Shown: positions 7,634-17,097, numbered from the stretch's first letter. The stretch: 46,789 bases of DNA from Actinomycetaceae bacterium (GCA_030524055.1 JAUNHH010000017.1:1-46789); one strand, 5' to 3'. The notes: a model not told the origin generated them from the letters alone. Numbers and translations: made by a program.

Positions 7634-9082
7634 ATGACGCTGAGCCTCTATGACTCGAAAACCGCCCAACTCCAGCCACTGAATCCGGTCCGCCCGGGCC
7701 AGGTGGGGATTTATCTGTGCGGTGCCACAGTGCAGGGGTCACCTCATGTGGGACATCTGCGTTCAGCGGTCAACTTTGACACCCTGAATCGTTGGCTGAC
7801 TCGGCAGGGCCTGGATGTCACCTATATCCGCAATATCACCGATATTGACGACAAGATCCTCGCCAAATCAGCCGACGCGCAGGTTCCCTGGTGGGCATGG
7901 GCAGCGCGATATGAGCGCGAATTTACCCATGCGTATGAGCAACTCGGGGTTTTGCCTCCAACTTTTGAACCCCGTGCTACCGCGCATATTCCCGAGCAAA
8001 TCGCTTTAGTTCATGCCCTCATTGACCGAGGCCATGCCTATGATGATGGCCGAGGAAATGTCTATTTCGATGTCCATTCTTTGCCAACCTATGGGTCACT
8101 GACCCATCAGGCATTGGCTGATATGCGCACCACTGAAGATGAATCGCAGATCGATTCTGCTATTGAAGCGGGCAAACGCGATCCGCGTGACTTCGCTTTA
8201 TGGAAATCAGCTAAAGAAAGCGAGCCTGAAAGTGCCTCTTGGGAATCTCCCTGGGGGAAGGGGCGCCCCGGGTGGCATTTAGAATGCTCGGCAATGTCAC
8301 GTCGCTATTTGGGCGATGAATTTGATATTCATGGTGGCGGAATAGATTTACGTTTCCCTCACCATGAAAATGAGGAAGCCCAATCTCATGGCGCGGGATG
8401 GCCATTTGCTCGCCTATGGGTCCACAATGCGTGGGTCACCACTAAAGGCGAAAAAATGTCGAAATCGCTGGGAAATGTCCTCTCTTTAGAGGCATTAACC
8501 CAGGAATATCCTGCCGTTGCTGTGCGCTGGGCATTATCCAGTGTCCATCACCGTAGCGCTATTGAATGGGGAGAGGATACCCTTCCAACTGCATTAGCGG
8601 CATGGACACGCTTTTCTTCTTTTATTACCCGCTCTATTGACCTTGTGGGTGAGGTTGATAGGGAAGAAATAGCTTTATCTCCCACCGATCTGCCGCAGGC
8701 CTTTAGCGCAGCACTCAATGATGATCTCAATATTGCTGGGGCTCTGTCACTCGCCTATGAGCACCTGAAATTGGGCAATATTGCTTTAGAAGAATCTGCT
8801 CGCGACGAGGTGCGCCTCCAGCAATTATTAGTGCGTTCTATGCTCGATATTTTTGGGCTGGATCCGGCTTCTGAGCAGTGGCGTGGGGAGCTCGGTATTG
8901 GCGCTAGTGGTGGCGGTGAAAAAGCTGCGCTGTCCGCCCTCGTCGAAGAAATTATTCGCGAAAGGGCCGACGCCCGTGCGCAAAAAGATTGGGCGCGCGC
9001 TGATCTTTTACGGGATCGTTTAGCCGGGGCTGGCATTGTTTTAGAAGATGGGCGTGACGGCGCTTCCTGGCACCTCGAATAA
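7634..9082 (+). CDS. cysS: Cysteinyl-tRNA synthetase
   Basis: A class I aminoacyl-tRNA synthetase of 482 residues that charges tRNA-Cys. The HIGH-type motif is HVGH in GATVQGSPHVGHLRS. Zinc ligands are seen in YLCGATV, GWHLECSAMS and FPHHENEEAQS, and the KMSKS motif is intact in GEKMSKSLGN. A C-terminal helical domain carries DALREREDARAQKDWARAD-like features of full-length CysS. The related mycothiol ligase MshC was considered, but it is shorter and lacks this complete C-terminal region. The gene stands alone, probably leaderless, and is followed by rlmB 67 bp later. Confidence 0.95.
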   Translation: MTLSLYDSKTAQLQPLNPVRPGQVGIYLCGATVQGSPHVGHLRSAVNFDTLNRWLTRQGLDVTYIRNITDIDDKILAKSADAQVPWWAWAARYEREFTHAYEQLGVLPPTFEPRATAHIPEQIALVHALIDRGHAYDDGRGNVYFDVHSLPTYGSLTHQALADMRTTEDESQIDSAIEAGKRDPRDFALWKSAKESEPESASWESPWGKGRPGWHLECSAMSRRYLGDEFDIHGGGIDLRFPHHENEEAQSHGAGWPFARLWVHNAWVTTKGEKMSKSLGNVLSLEALTQEYPAVAVRWALSSVHHRSAIEWGEDTLPTALAAWTRFSSFITRSIDLVGEVDREEIALSPTDLPQAFSAALNDDLNIAGALSLAYEHLKLGNIALEESARDEVRLQQLLVRSMLDIFGLDPASEQWRGELGIGASGGGEKAALSALVEEIIRERADARAQKDWARADLLRDRLAGAGIVLEDGRDGASWHLE

Positions 9083-9096
9083 AAGACAGGCAATTT

Positions 9097-9109
9097 ACGA
9101 GGGCGGGGC
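9097..9109 (+). repeat. 13-mer ACGAGGGCGGGGC, exact copy
   Basis: Intergenic, 15 bp after the cysS stop codon. It lies between possible -35 (TTACGA, 9095) and -10 (CATAAT, 9118) hexamers for rlmB spaced by 17 bp. Confidence 0.7.
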
Positions 9110-9149
9110 TTAGCCGCCATAATGACACGTAACTATTGAGGAGGGCTTA

Positions 9150-10133
9150 ATGGCTGGTAATGATGGACGCCGCGGAGCGGTGCGTAAACCCGGATCGAAA
9201 AAAGGCGCGAAAGTTGGTACCGGTGGACATTCGCGGCGCCGCCTAGAAGGAAAAGGCCCCACCCCCAAAGCGGAAGACCGTACCTACCACGCGGCCCATA
9301 AGCGGAAAGTCGCCCGAGAAAAGCGGGAAGAGCAAGAGGCCGCTATTGCGCGGGCACGTGCGAAAACCTCTATTAAGGTCCCCGCAGGGCATGAGATTGT
9401 TGCTGGCCGTAATCCTGTTGCTGAAGCTGTGCGCGCGGGAGTGCCGGTGACCCGTGTTTTCCTGTTGGGTAATGTGAAAGACGATCGGGTTGAAGAAGTC
9501 GTCCAGAAAGCGGCTGCACTGGGGGCGCCCGTTTATGAAGTGACTCGGCGTGACCTGGATGTGGCCACGGATGGGGCGAATCACCAGGGTGTGGCCATTG
9601 AAGTTCCCGCCTATGAATACGCTGAGGTTGCCGATCTTATTACCGACTCGCAACAGCAAATAAAATTGCCCCTTTTAGTCGCCTTAGACCATGTCACAGA
9701 CCCGCATAATCTGGGTGCCGTGTTGCGTAGCGGAGGAGCTTTTGGTGCTGATGGCGTCATTATTCCTGAGCGTCGCAGTGCGGGCGTAACCACCACGGCG
9801 TGGAAGGTCTCCGCTGGTGCGGCTGCTCGCGTTCCCGTAGCGCGGGCCACCAACTTGGTGCGCGCCCTCGAAGAATGCAAAAAAGCGGGCTTCTTTATTG
9901 TTGGCCTGGATGGTGATGGGGATATTTCGCTGCGTGAATGCGACCTGGCAACCTCACCTCTGGTTGTGGTGACCGGTGCGGAAGGCGCAGGCCTGTCCCG
10001 TTTAGTTCGCGAAACCTGCGACCAAGTTGTTTCTATCCCCATGTCTTCCACCGTGGAATCCCTCAATGCTGCGGTTGCCACGGGAATTGCGCTGTATGAA
10101 GTCGCCTGTTTGCGCGGTGCTCAGCAAGAGTAG
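9150..10133 (+). CDS. rlmB: 23S rRNA (guanosine-2'-O-)-methyltransferase RlmB (TrmH/SpoU family)
   Basis: This 327-residue protein methylates the 2'-O of a conserved guanosine (G2251 in E. coli numbering) in the peptidyl-transferase loop of 23S rRNA, if orthology holds. It starts with about 80 very basic residues, as in actinobacterial homologues. A substrate-binding domain (GHEIVAGRNPVAEAVRAG) and the trefoil-knot SPOUT domain follow, with ALDHVTDPHNLGAVLRSG, VTGAEGAGLSRL and IPMSSTVESLNAAVATGIALYE, the three SpoU motifs. GAGGAGGGC lies just before the ATG. The gene often neighbours cysS in actinobacteria, which supports the assignment. Confidence 0.93.
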   Translation: MAGNDGRRGAVRKPGSKKGAKVGTGGHSRRRLEGKGPTPKAEDRTYHAAHKRKVAREKREEQEAAIARARAKTSIKVPAGHEIVAGRNPVAEAVRAGVPVTRVFLLGNVKDDRVEEVVQKAAALGAPVYEVTRRDLDVATDGANHQGVAIEVPAYEYAEVADLITDSQQQIKLPLLVALDHVTDPHNLGAVLRSGGAFGADGVIIPERRSAGVTTTAWKVSAGAAARVPVARATNLVRALEECKKAGFFIVGLDGDGDISLRECDLATSPLVVVTGAEGAGLSRLVRETCDQVVSIPMSSTVESLNAAVATGIALYEVACLRGAQQE

Positions 10134-10314
10134 GTGGGAACGCTCTTGCCGCCATCAGAGCACTATTCGTGACCATCACCCCATATTTATGCAGGATGGA
10201 GCTATTACAGCAGGTCGTCACTTATTCAACTAATCCGATGTCGCAGGTTCGCGACGCCAGCAGTGACCCGCGCTACCAGAAGTTGTGCCAGGATTGACAG
10301 GTCTACACCGGCGA

Positions 10315-10334
10315 GTCGAGGAGGGCTCCTCGAC
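10315..10334. promoter_or_regulatory. Palindrome downstream of a TTGACA box
   Basis: GTCGAGGAG and CTCCTCGAC form a perfect 9-bp inverted repeat around GG, 27 bp before the SPFH gene start. TTGACA at 10294-10299 places the expected -10 position (about 10317) inside the palindrome, though the hexamer there is poor. It may be an operator controlling the SPFH cassette, or an mRNA leader hairpin. Confidence 0.45.
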
Positions 10335-10361
10335 CTAGCGACACAATGAACAGGAGACCCA

Positions 10362-11489
10362 ATGGCGCTGCCCTGGATTGAGATAGTCGAGTGCCTCGAC
10401 CCTGATCCTCAACTCGTGCTGTGGCGCTACCCGGATCCAGATGGACGTATTAAATCGGGCGCTCAGCTGCTGGTCCGCGAAAATCAAAGTGCTCTCCTAC
10501 TGGCGCGTGGTCAGGCTTCCGCCGTCTATCTGCCGGGTACTCACACTCTTCCCACAGAAAATATCCCAGTCCTCTCGGATCTCATGGGCTGGAAATACGG
10601 TTTTGCTTCGCCACATATTTACGACATCTTCTATGTCGCAATGCGCCAATTTGTGGACCTCAAATGGGGGACCCCGGCGCCAGTGATGATGCAAGATTCG
10701 CGTTTTGGCCAGATCCGCGTGCGAGCATTTGGCTCATATTCGGTGCGAATTGTTGATGTCGCCAAATTCTTCCGCGAATATGCCGGTGCCTATCCGGTAC
10801 TGACTATTCGTGATCTGGAAGTCCAACTCCGCGATTATATTGCCGCGAAATTCGGTGAAATCCTCGCCACCCACAATATTCCCGTTATTGATTTCGCGGC
10901 GAATTTATCCTCTGTTAATGCTCGCCTTCAACCCGCAATTGCCCCCTATTTTGAAGACCTCGGCGTTGAAATCACCCAATTCACGATTGCTTCGGTGACC
11001 CTGCCTGATGAAGTCAATGAGTATTACGACAAAGTCACCGGTATGAATATGGTTGGCGATATGGCCCGTTTCCAGGCCTTCAATACGGCCCTTGCCACCT
11101 CCAATCCGGAAACTGGGGTTGGCCAGGGAGTCCAAGGTGGAATGGCAATGGGCATGATGATGGGCCACGCCACCCAGCAAATGGGCCAGGTTTCGGCGCC
11201 CTATCCGCCCCAGGGTAGCTATCCAGCTGGTGGTCACTATCCCGCTCAGGGCGGACAGTACCCGCCTCAAGGCGCTCAATATCCGCCCGCCGCCCCTGCG
11301 GCTGGCGCCCCGCTCTCGTCACCAGAAATGGCGGGATACGCCGCGCCCACCCAGACCACTGGCTCCATGCCCAGCTCTGGCGAAGACCTGGTGGAGCGCC
11401 TTGGGCGACTCAAGAAAATGCTCGATGCCGGGCTAATTACTGAAGAAGATTTCGCGGCCAAAAAGGCCCAGATTTTAGAGGCACTGTAA
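10362..11489 (+). CDS. SPFH-domain protein with C-terminal SHOCT domain (YdjI-like)
   Basis: A 375-residue soluble protein. The SPFH/band-7-like domain occupies about 5-250; LLVRENQSALLLARGQ, PGTHTLPTENIPVLSDL and FFREYAGAYPVLTIRDLEVQLRD are typical of the B. subtilis YdjI group. A Gly/Met-rich stretch is followed by a low-complexity YPPQGxYPAQGG repeat (about 280-325) and a SHOCT-like end, EDLVERLGRLKKMLDAGLITEEDFAAKKAQILEAL. In B. subtilis the related protein recruits PspA to the membrane (family knowledge). AGGAG lies six bases before the ATG. The stop overlaps the next start (TAATG), so the two are translated together. Confidence 0.82.
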   Translation: MALPWIEIVECLDPDPQLVLWRYPDPDGRIKSGAQLLVRENQSALLLARGQASAVYLPGTHTLPTENIPVLSDLMGWKYGFASPHIYDIFYVAMRQFVDLKWGTPAPVMMQDSRFGQIRVRAFGSYSVRIVDVAKFFREYAGAYPVLTIRDLEVQLRDYIAAKFGEILATHNIPVIDFAANLSSVNARLQPAIAPYFEDLGVEITQFTIASVTLPDEVNEYYDKVTGMNMVGDMARFQAFNTALATSNPETGVGQGVQGGMAMGMMMGHATQQMGQVSAPYPPQGSYPAGGHYPAQGGQYPPQGAQYPPAAPAAGAPLSSPEMAGYAAPTQTTGSMPSSGEDLVERLGRLKKMLDAGLITEEDFAAKKAQILEAL

Positions 11490-11719
11490 TGGCAAACTCA
11501 TTTCTTGACGCAGTACTGAAACAAATGGACCAGACTCCTACCTACGTTATGGACAACGCACAATGGGAAGAGGTCGGAACGGAAACGCGGATCTGCCCTG
11601 ATTGTGGCGCACCGCGTTCCGAAGCTCATGACGCCGCAGAATGCCGCTATTGCGGACATGTTTTTATGTCGGCATTAGCTTCGGAATATGCCCGACGTGA
11701 CCCCCATGCGGAGGGCTAG
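11489..11719 (+). CDS. Small zinc-ribbon protein
   Basis: A 76-residue protein with one zinc ribbon, CPDCGAP...CRYCGHVF (residues 35-57), after a helical N-terminus (FLDAVLKQMDQ). It has no membrane segment. It overlaps the SPFH gene by one base (TAATG). The ribbon may be a protein-protein or RNA-binding module. Its function is unknown; similar ribbons occur beside SPFH proteins in other bacteria. Confidence 0.7.
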   Translation: MANSFLDAVLKQMDQTPTYVMDNAQWEEVGTETRICPDCGAPRSEAHDAAECRYCGHVFMSALASEYARRDPHAEG

Positions 11720-11773
11720 ATTCCTTTGAGATGACCATTCCCGGCCGTCTATGACCATTCAGGAGAGAGAGTA

Positions 11774-12820
11774 ATGAGCAGAGCATATGACCAACTTCAG
11801 GCGCTGATTCCGCGATTAGATACCTTCCTATCGCGACTGACGCAACGCGGTGAGGAAGTATGCAATGAGGCTGCCCAAGCGATAGTCTCACTTCGCTCGA
11901 CTGGCACTCCCGAAGCAAAAGCACGAGCAGATCAACTGCAAGGTGCTGCAGAATTGGGCTTGCGGGAGATCGTTGATAAAGGACACGCCGCATTCCGCAC
12001 CCATTTTGGGCCTTTCGAGCAGATTGATGATGAGGCTGTCGAAGACCTTTATGAGCGCCTCGAAGAGCATATGGAAGGTTGGGAACGCAGCATTTTCCAG
12101 ATCGGTAAAAACGTCTTCCGAGGCCATGAAGATATCAATGTCCGAGAGATGTGGGAAAAAGCTGTCGCGGATTGGCAAAATGCCGCCCAAACCCTCACCT
12201 GTCCTCAATGTGCCGCACCCATCCCCATTCCTGAACTTTATACGGAAGCTGTGTATCTGCCCTGCTCTGGTTGCGGTACGCGCACAACATTTAACCCCTC
12301 AGGTAATATGAGAATGGCTAAAGTCGCTGCGCTCGAATTAGCTAAAATTGAATCCCGGCCCGCATTGGATGCGTTTAAAGCCGCCTGGGCTGATGAAAAT
12401 ATTGCACCCGGTCTAGCATATTCACATTACGCGAATTATATTGTTACTCGCCAACGTAAACTTGCCGAATTACTGCCTTCAGCGGCGCGGGAGGAGCGCC
12501 CTGATTTAGCCGAAGAATTTGCTCAGTGGGTTTCGGCGCAGGACTTGGAATTGGAGCCCCAGGGCTATTGGCAAACCGATTTAACCTATGTCAATATGCT
12601 CAGTGGCCTCACTGAGTTAATTGATGAATCGCGGCGGGTCAATGCTGACGAAGATGCCGCTATTGCTATTGAAATGGCCGAGGCTGTTGCCCGGCCTGGA
12701 TGTCCTATTGTGCAAGCCATTATGACTGGCACTATTCACCGGGACCTCCTGGCGAAACATGCGCAAATGGCAATGTCGCGTCCGCCTTTGCCTGCAGGAA
12801 GAGAACGCGAGTTGCGGTAA
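11774..12820 (+). CDS. Unknown protein with central zinc ribbon and helical flanks
   Basis: The product has 348 residues and I cannot name it. The first 130 residues look helical and coiled (LIPRLDTFLSRLTQRGEEVCNEAAQAIV). A zinc ribbon follows at about 140-175: TCPQCAAPIPIP, then PCSGCGTRTTF. A second helical half ends in a basic tail. There is no signal peptide or membrane segment. AGGAGAGAGAG stands before the ATG, and the repeat ATGACCATTC occurs twice in the short upstream gap. It sits in one run with the SPFH and zinc-ribbon genes, so a shared membrane-stress or scaffold role is inferred. It may correspond in position to YdjG/YdjH of B. subtilis, but I see no clear sequence match. Confidence 0.65.
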   Translation: MSRAYDQLQALIPRLDTFLSRLTQRGEEVCNEAAQAIVSLRSTGTPEAKARADQLQGAAELGLREIVDKGHAAFRTHFGPFEQIDDEAVEDLYERLEEHMEGWERSIFQIGKNVFRGHEDINVREMWEKAVADWQNAAQTLTCPQCAAPIPIPELYTEAVYLPCSGCGTRTTFNPSGNMRMAKVAALELAKIESRPALDAFKAAWADENIAPGLAYSHYANYIVTRQRKLAELLPSAAREERPDLAEEFAQWVSAQDLELEPQGYWQTDLTYVNMLSGLTELIDESRRVNADEDAAIAIEMAEAVARPGCPIVQAIMTGTIHRDLLAKHAQMAMSRPPLPAGRERELR

Positions 12821-12873
12821 CTCGTTTGCTGCAATAACGATACTCAGGGCTATTAAAACTGAAGGGACATGGA

Positions 12874-14034
12874 ATGTTTGGCAACCTCTTTAGGAAGGCA
12901 AAAGAGACCGTAAGCGACGCTGTACGTGGGGTCGAACATGTTGATTGGATTAACCACGCATTCCCCTATGACCTCCGATTCTCAATGGATATGGATGATG
13001 CGCAGGATTTATCGCGCCCCTATCCTCCACAGGGCTTTCCGCCAGAGGCAGTTCAGTATTCTGAAACCTGGTATGCCAATTGGGTGCAGGTTCGTGATGG
13101 GCATATGGCGCCCGTTATTGCGATTGAAAATGGTGACCATGTTGGAGCGATGACTGCTCTGGAAATGTGGGAACGTCAAATTGAAACGGCCTATGCCGCT
13201 CAATTTGAATTAGGCGATTTTTATGGTGGCCGTCATTTGGTGCTCGCGAATAACAATGTGCATTCCTCGTTGACAGCAATGGTTGAGGAAATTCGTACCT
13301 ATATTGGCGTGCGTATTCAAGGTGGCGATGCTTCTGAGCAGGCAGCCGAATGTATTGGGCAGGTTGTAGATATTCATGCCACTATGCATAATGCAATGCG
13401 CGGCTTTTATCATGACCCACAAGGTGTTGCCGTTAGCCAGCTTGAAGCGGCGGCATATGCACCTATTATGGCTTTGCGTCAGGTCAATACAAATTCCCCA
13501 GAATTTGCACCCATTCATGGGGTCACCCTTCATGATTGGGTGGCAGCAAGCGCAAAATTCCATCAGGGTACCCACAGCATTGAGGATATTTGCGCGGTCC
13601 TTGGTATTGAACGTCCTCAGTGGGAAGAGGCATTGGATGGCTGGTTCCAGCGAATTAAAGAACATCCCATGACGGTGGGCATGGAGTCCAGCAATCTCCT
13701 CCAAGTCCCCAATCCAAAGTTCGAAGGCAGTGCTGGATCGCATCAGCAGAAAAATAGTGCGGCGGCCCAACGCCTGCGGACGGATCGGAATTTCTATGTC
13801 GAATGTGCTGCGATTTCTGCTGCTGCCGCAGAGTTGGGGATCGATGGGCAGGCATATCTGCAGGAAAACTATGGCGTGACTGTTGGTGACGTTGCTTTTG
13901 CAGGTGGCGCGTGGATGTTGGATATGCGCCACGCCCAGGAGATACACACTCTCATTTCTGCTAAACAGCAGCAATTTGAGGAGAAATTCCGTCGGGAGCG
14001 TGGCGTCGGCATTGCCGATGACATTGAGTTCTAA
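12874..14034 (+). CDS. Unknown protein, fourth gene of the SPFH cassette
   Basis: A 386-residue protein I do not recognise. It begins with a short amphipathic helix (MFGNLFRKAKETVSDAVRG) that could touch membranes. An alpha-rich body with many conserved-looking aromatic and His residues follows (for example SETWYANWVQVRDGHMAP and HATMHNAMRGFYHDP), and the C-terminus is charged (QQQFEEKFRRERGVG). No catalytic motif, zinc ribbon, signal peptide or membrane segment was seen. AAGGGA lies ahead of the ATG, 53 bp after the previous stop, so it is likely the last gene of the operon. A weak hairpin (14061-14089) follows. Confidence 0.6.
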   Translation: MFGNLFRKAKETVSDAVRGVEHVDWINHAFPYDLRFSMDMDDAQDLSRPYPPQGFPPEAVQYSETWYANWVQVRDGHMAPVIAIENGDHVGAMTALEMWERQIETAYAAQFELGDFYGGRHLVLANNNVHSSLTAMVEEIRTYIGVRIQGGDASEQAAECIGQVVDIHATMHNAMRGFYHDPQGVAVSQLEAAAYAPIMALRQVNTNSPEFAPIHGVTLHDWVAASAKFHQGTHSIEDICAVLGIERPQWEEALDGWFQRIKEHPMTVGMESSNLLQVPNPKFEGSAGSHQQKNSAAAQRLRTDRNFYVECAAISAAAAELGIDGQAYLQENYGVTVGDVAFAGGAWMLDMRHAQEIHTLISAKQQQFEEKFRRERGVGIADDIEF

Positions 14035-14111
14035 ACTTGCCGCCTAAGACGCGAGGGGCTGGGCCAGTGGATCTGTGATCTGCTGGCCCATCTTTGTGCC
14101 TTTTTCTATTG

Positions 14112-14124
14112 ACGAGGGCGGGGC
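14112..14124 (+). repeat. 13-mer ACGAGGGCGGGGC, exact copy
   Basis: Intergenic. With the inverted copy at 14278-14290 it brackets repeat copy 1 like 13-bp terminal inverted repeats. Confidence 0.7.
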
Positions 14125-14172
14125 GCGGTCTTGCTGCAGTGCGGACGAGGTGCCTATCCCGGTGATATGCGT

Positions 14173-14290
14173 GGACAAACCGCCGCGAGGATGTGTTTTT
14201 TGCGGTGAATCTGCGTTGTGGTGGCGCTTTGTCAGTTGGGGCTGTGGGCCCGAAATTGCTGACCAGCAGAAATAGTGGCCCCGCCCTCGT
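14173..14290 (+). repeat. Dispersed structured repeat, copy 1 of 3
   Basis: It begins GGACAAACCGCCG, contains GAATCTGCGTTGTGGTGGCG and CTTTGTCAGTTGGGG, and ends GTGGCCCCGCCCTCGT. It aligns over its whole length with the copies at 23621 and 23767. GACAAACCGCCGC can pair with GGTGGCGCTTTGTC. Confidence 0.85.
14278..14290 (-). repeat. 13-mer ACGAGGGCGGGGC, exact copy (inverted)
   Basis: Forms the right end of dispersed repeat copy 1. Confidence 0.7.
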
Positions 14291-14375
14291 TTATTAATGT
14301 GAGAGCACTCACTTGCGTCCGCCCAAAAAATAGATATCATATTGCTATCGGCTTGATATAGAGAAAGGGAAGGCC

Positions 14376-15350
14376 ATGACTGTCCACACCTCCGCCATTG
14401 CTCACGGTGACCCCGTCGGGGGTGATCAGCCTGGCACGATTCCTGCACGTATGGATATCTCCGAGAAGCCCGCTGCTTCACTGGGTAGCGCTGCCGGATT
14501 CCTCGTTCTATTTGCTACCCTTGCACTCCTGATTCTGGGTGTCTTTGGCATTATTAATGGCGCAATTGCCGAAGAAAGTGGGGTCGGTGGGGGCGTTCCC
14601 CTGATTATTGGTGGTATTGTTCTGATCCTCGTATCCGTCATTGGTATGGTGTCGCTGAAGATTGTTCCCCCGGGTCAGACCTCTGTTATCCAATTCTTTG
14701 GTCGTTATATTGGCACTCTGCGCCGCACTGGCTTAGCTGTTGTCGTGCCTTTCTCCTACGGGAAAAAGGTCTCAGTTAAGGTCCACAACTTCGAGACCAA
14801 TGAACTCAAAGTCAATGACCTTGACGGTAACCCCGTGAATATTGCCGCCATTGTGGTCTGGCAGGTCGCCGATACAGCACGCGCCGTTTTTGCTGTCGAA
14901 GACTATGAGGAATTTGTCCGCGCCCAAGCGGAATCTGCCCTGCGCCACGTCGCCAGCACCCACCCCTATGACGAACCGGGGCCGGGGGAGACCTCGCTGC
15001 GTGGCGGCACCGAAAAAGTCAGCGCAGAATTAGCCGCTGAGGTGGCAGAACGAGTCGCTATTGCCGGCCTGGAAATTGTGGAAGTCCGTATCTCCTCCTT
15101 GGCTTATGCCCCGGAAATCGCCCAGGCAATGCTCCAGCGCCAACAGGCTGATGCCGTGATTGCGGCTCGCGAGAAGATCGTTGAAGGTGCAGTCACCATG
15201 GTGGAACAGGCGCTGACTCGACTTGAATCAGAAGATATTGTGTCCTTCGATGATGAGCGTAAGGCGCAAATGGTGTCGAATCTTCTTGTCGTCCTGTGCT
15301 CCGAACAGAAAACCACTCCTGTGATTAATACGGGGTCACTCTACGCATAA
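14376..15350 (+). CDS. SPFH/band-7 (stomatin-like) membrane protein
   Basis: A 324-residue protein with two membrane segments in the N-terminal half (about 38-62 and 71-93). These are followed by [23 protein letters not shown] and a band-7 domain ([25 protein letters not shown], about 125-270). Stomatin-like proteins form oligomeric membrane scaffolds. The C-terminus ([33 protein letters not shown]) is typical of a group found next to a small ribbon-helix-helix gene, which is present here two bases after the stop. AAGGGAAGG precedes the ATG. It differs from the SPFH protein at 10362 in having membrane anchors and no SHOCT. Confidence 0.85.
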   Translation: MTVHTSAIAHGDPVGGDQPGTIPARMDISEKPAASLGSAAGFLVLFATLALLILGVFGIINGAIAEESGVGGGVPLIIGGIVLILVSVIGMVSLKIVPPGQTSVIQFFGRYIGTLRRTGLAVVVPFSYGKKVSVKVHNFETNELKVNDLDGNPVNIAAIVVWQVADTARAVFAVEDYEEFVRAQAESALRHVASTHPYDEPGPGETSLRGGTEKVSAELAAEVAERVAIAGLEIVEVRISSLAYAPEIAQAMLQRQQADAVIAAREKIVEGAVTMVEQALTRLESEDIVSFDDERKAQMVSNLLVVLCSEQKTTPVINTGSLYA

Positions 15351-15352
15351 CC

Positions 15353-15595
15353 ATGGATAGCTCACTCAACGGCGGCGCCGATCAGCAGAAGAAGTCGGCG
15401 CCGCGCCAGCGCAAACAGATCCTTTTGCGCCTAGACCCAGCAGTTCATGAGGCCCTCGCCAAATGGGCAGCTGATGATCTGCGCTCGGTCAATGCGCAAA
15501 TTGAGATTCTCTTGCGCTCAGCACTTGATAATGCGGGACGTCTTCCCCGTGCTGCCCCTTTACGAGGACGGGGCCGCCCTCGTAAAGGGGAATAA
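15353..15595 (+). CDS. Arc-type ribbon-helix-helix DNA-binding protein with AT-hook-like tail
   Basis: An 80-residue protein. RKQILLRLDPAVHEALAKWAADDLRSVNAQIEILLRSAL (20-58) is an Arc/MetJ ribbon-helix-helix fold: one strand and two helices, DNA-binding as a dimer. The tail LRGRGRPRKGE carries RGRP, the core of an AT-hook. It starts two bases after the SPFH stop, so the two are certainly co-transcribed and the protein may regulate its own operon (inference). The last 36 bp of coding sequence form a near-perfect palindrome (15555-15590). Confidence 0.8.
   Translation: MDSSLNGGADQQKKSAPRQRKQILLRLDPAVHEALAKWAADDLRSVNAQIEILLRSALDNAGRLPRAAPLRGRGRPRKGE
15555..15590. terminator. 36-bp palindrome inside the end of the RHH gene
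   Basis: Two 17-base arms (15555-15571 and 15574-15590) pair with one mismatch around GG. The outer part is CCCCTTTACGAGG and its complement; the inner part consists of two inverted 13-mer-like words (ACGAGGACGGGGC and CCGCCCTCGT). It ends five bases before the end of the stop codon and has no U-run. It is a probable terminator or mRNA-stabilising hairpin. Confidence 0.5.
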
Positions 15596-15686
15596 CAAGC
15601 GAAATGTACCCTGGGCATATGACCGCACCAGAGCCGAATTCATGTCCACAACGTGCACAATGCGCGCATGAGCTCGCAAAGGCCAC

Positions 15687-15692
15687 TAGGAT
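15687..15692 (+). promoter_or_regulatory. -10 box (TAGGAT) for purA
   Basis: GGCCACTAGGAT is nearly the same as GGCCACTAGGCT in front of clpC. The purA leader would be about 55 bases and includes CCGGGA-GA-TCCCGG (15719-15732) and an AGGGAG ribosome site. Confidence 0.45.
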
Positions 15693-15703
15693 CTCCTTGG
15701 TAG

Positions 15704-17041
<1,338 letters not shown>

Positions 17042-17044
17042 CGA

Positions 17045-17076
17045 GGCCGGGGCGCGGGCGTTCAATGCCCGCGGCC
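17045..17076 (+). terminator. GC-rich hairpin after purA
   Basis: GCGGGC (17054-17059) pairs with GCCCGC (17067-17072), and flanking GGCC (17045-17048 and 17073-17076) can extend the stem across a bulge. It begins four bases after the purA stop. No U-run follows, so its strength is uncertain. Confidence 0.4.
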
Positions 17077-17097
17077 TGTCCTCCGATTTCAGGCATG

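Larger units (their letters stand above)
14035..14375. other. Intergenic region with repeat copy 1 and a promoter
   Basis: The gap holds a GGGCCAG/CTGGCCC hairpin (14061-14089) with a U-run 11 bases later, the first copy of the 118-bp repeat, and two inverted exact 13-mers (14112 and 14278). The leader of the second SPFH gene follows, with GTGAG-AGCA-CTCAC (14299-14312) and an AT-rich block at 14325-14360. The GTGAG/CTCAC palindrome could be an operator. Confidence 0.5.

Noticed and set aside
7634-9082. Mycothiol ligase MshC instead of CysS
   Set aside because: The full-length C-terminal region and 482-residue size fit CysS better.
13210-13974. 254-residue minus-strand frame opposite the fourth SPFH-cassette gene
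   Set aside because: The plus-strand gene has a better start, ribosome site and operon context; the antisense product is His/Cys-rich and unlike a protein family.
14061-14105. Strong intrinsic terminator after the SPFH cassette
   Set aside because: The GGGCCAG/CTGGCCC stem is followed by its U-run only after 11 bases, so it is described as a weak hairpin and not called as a terminator.
14044-14481. Minus-strand reading frame sharing a peptide (GPQPxLTKRHHNADSPxKT) with one at 23761-23961
   Set aside because: The shared peptide follows from the repeated 118-bp DNA. No ribosome site, start or flanking conservation supports a gene.
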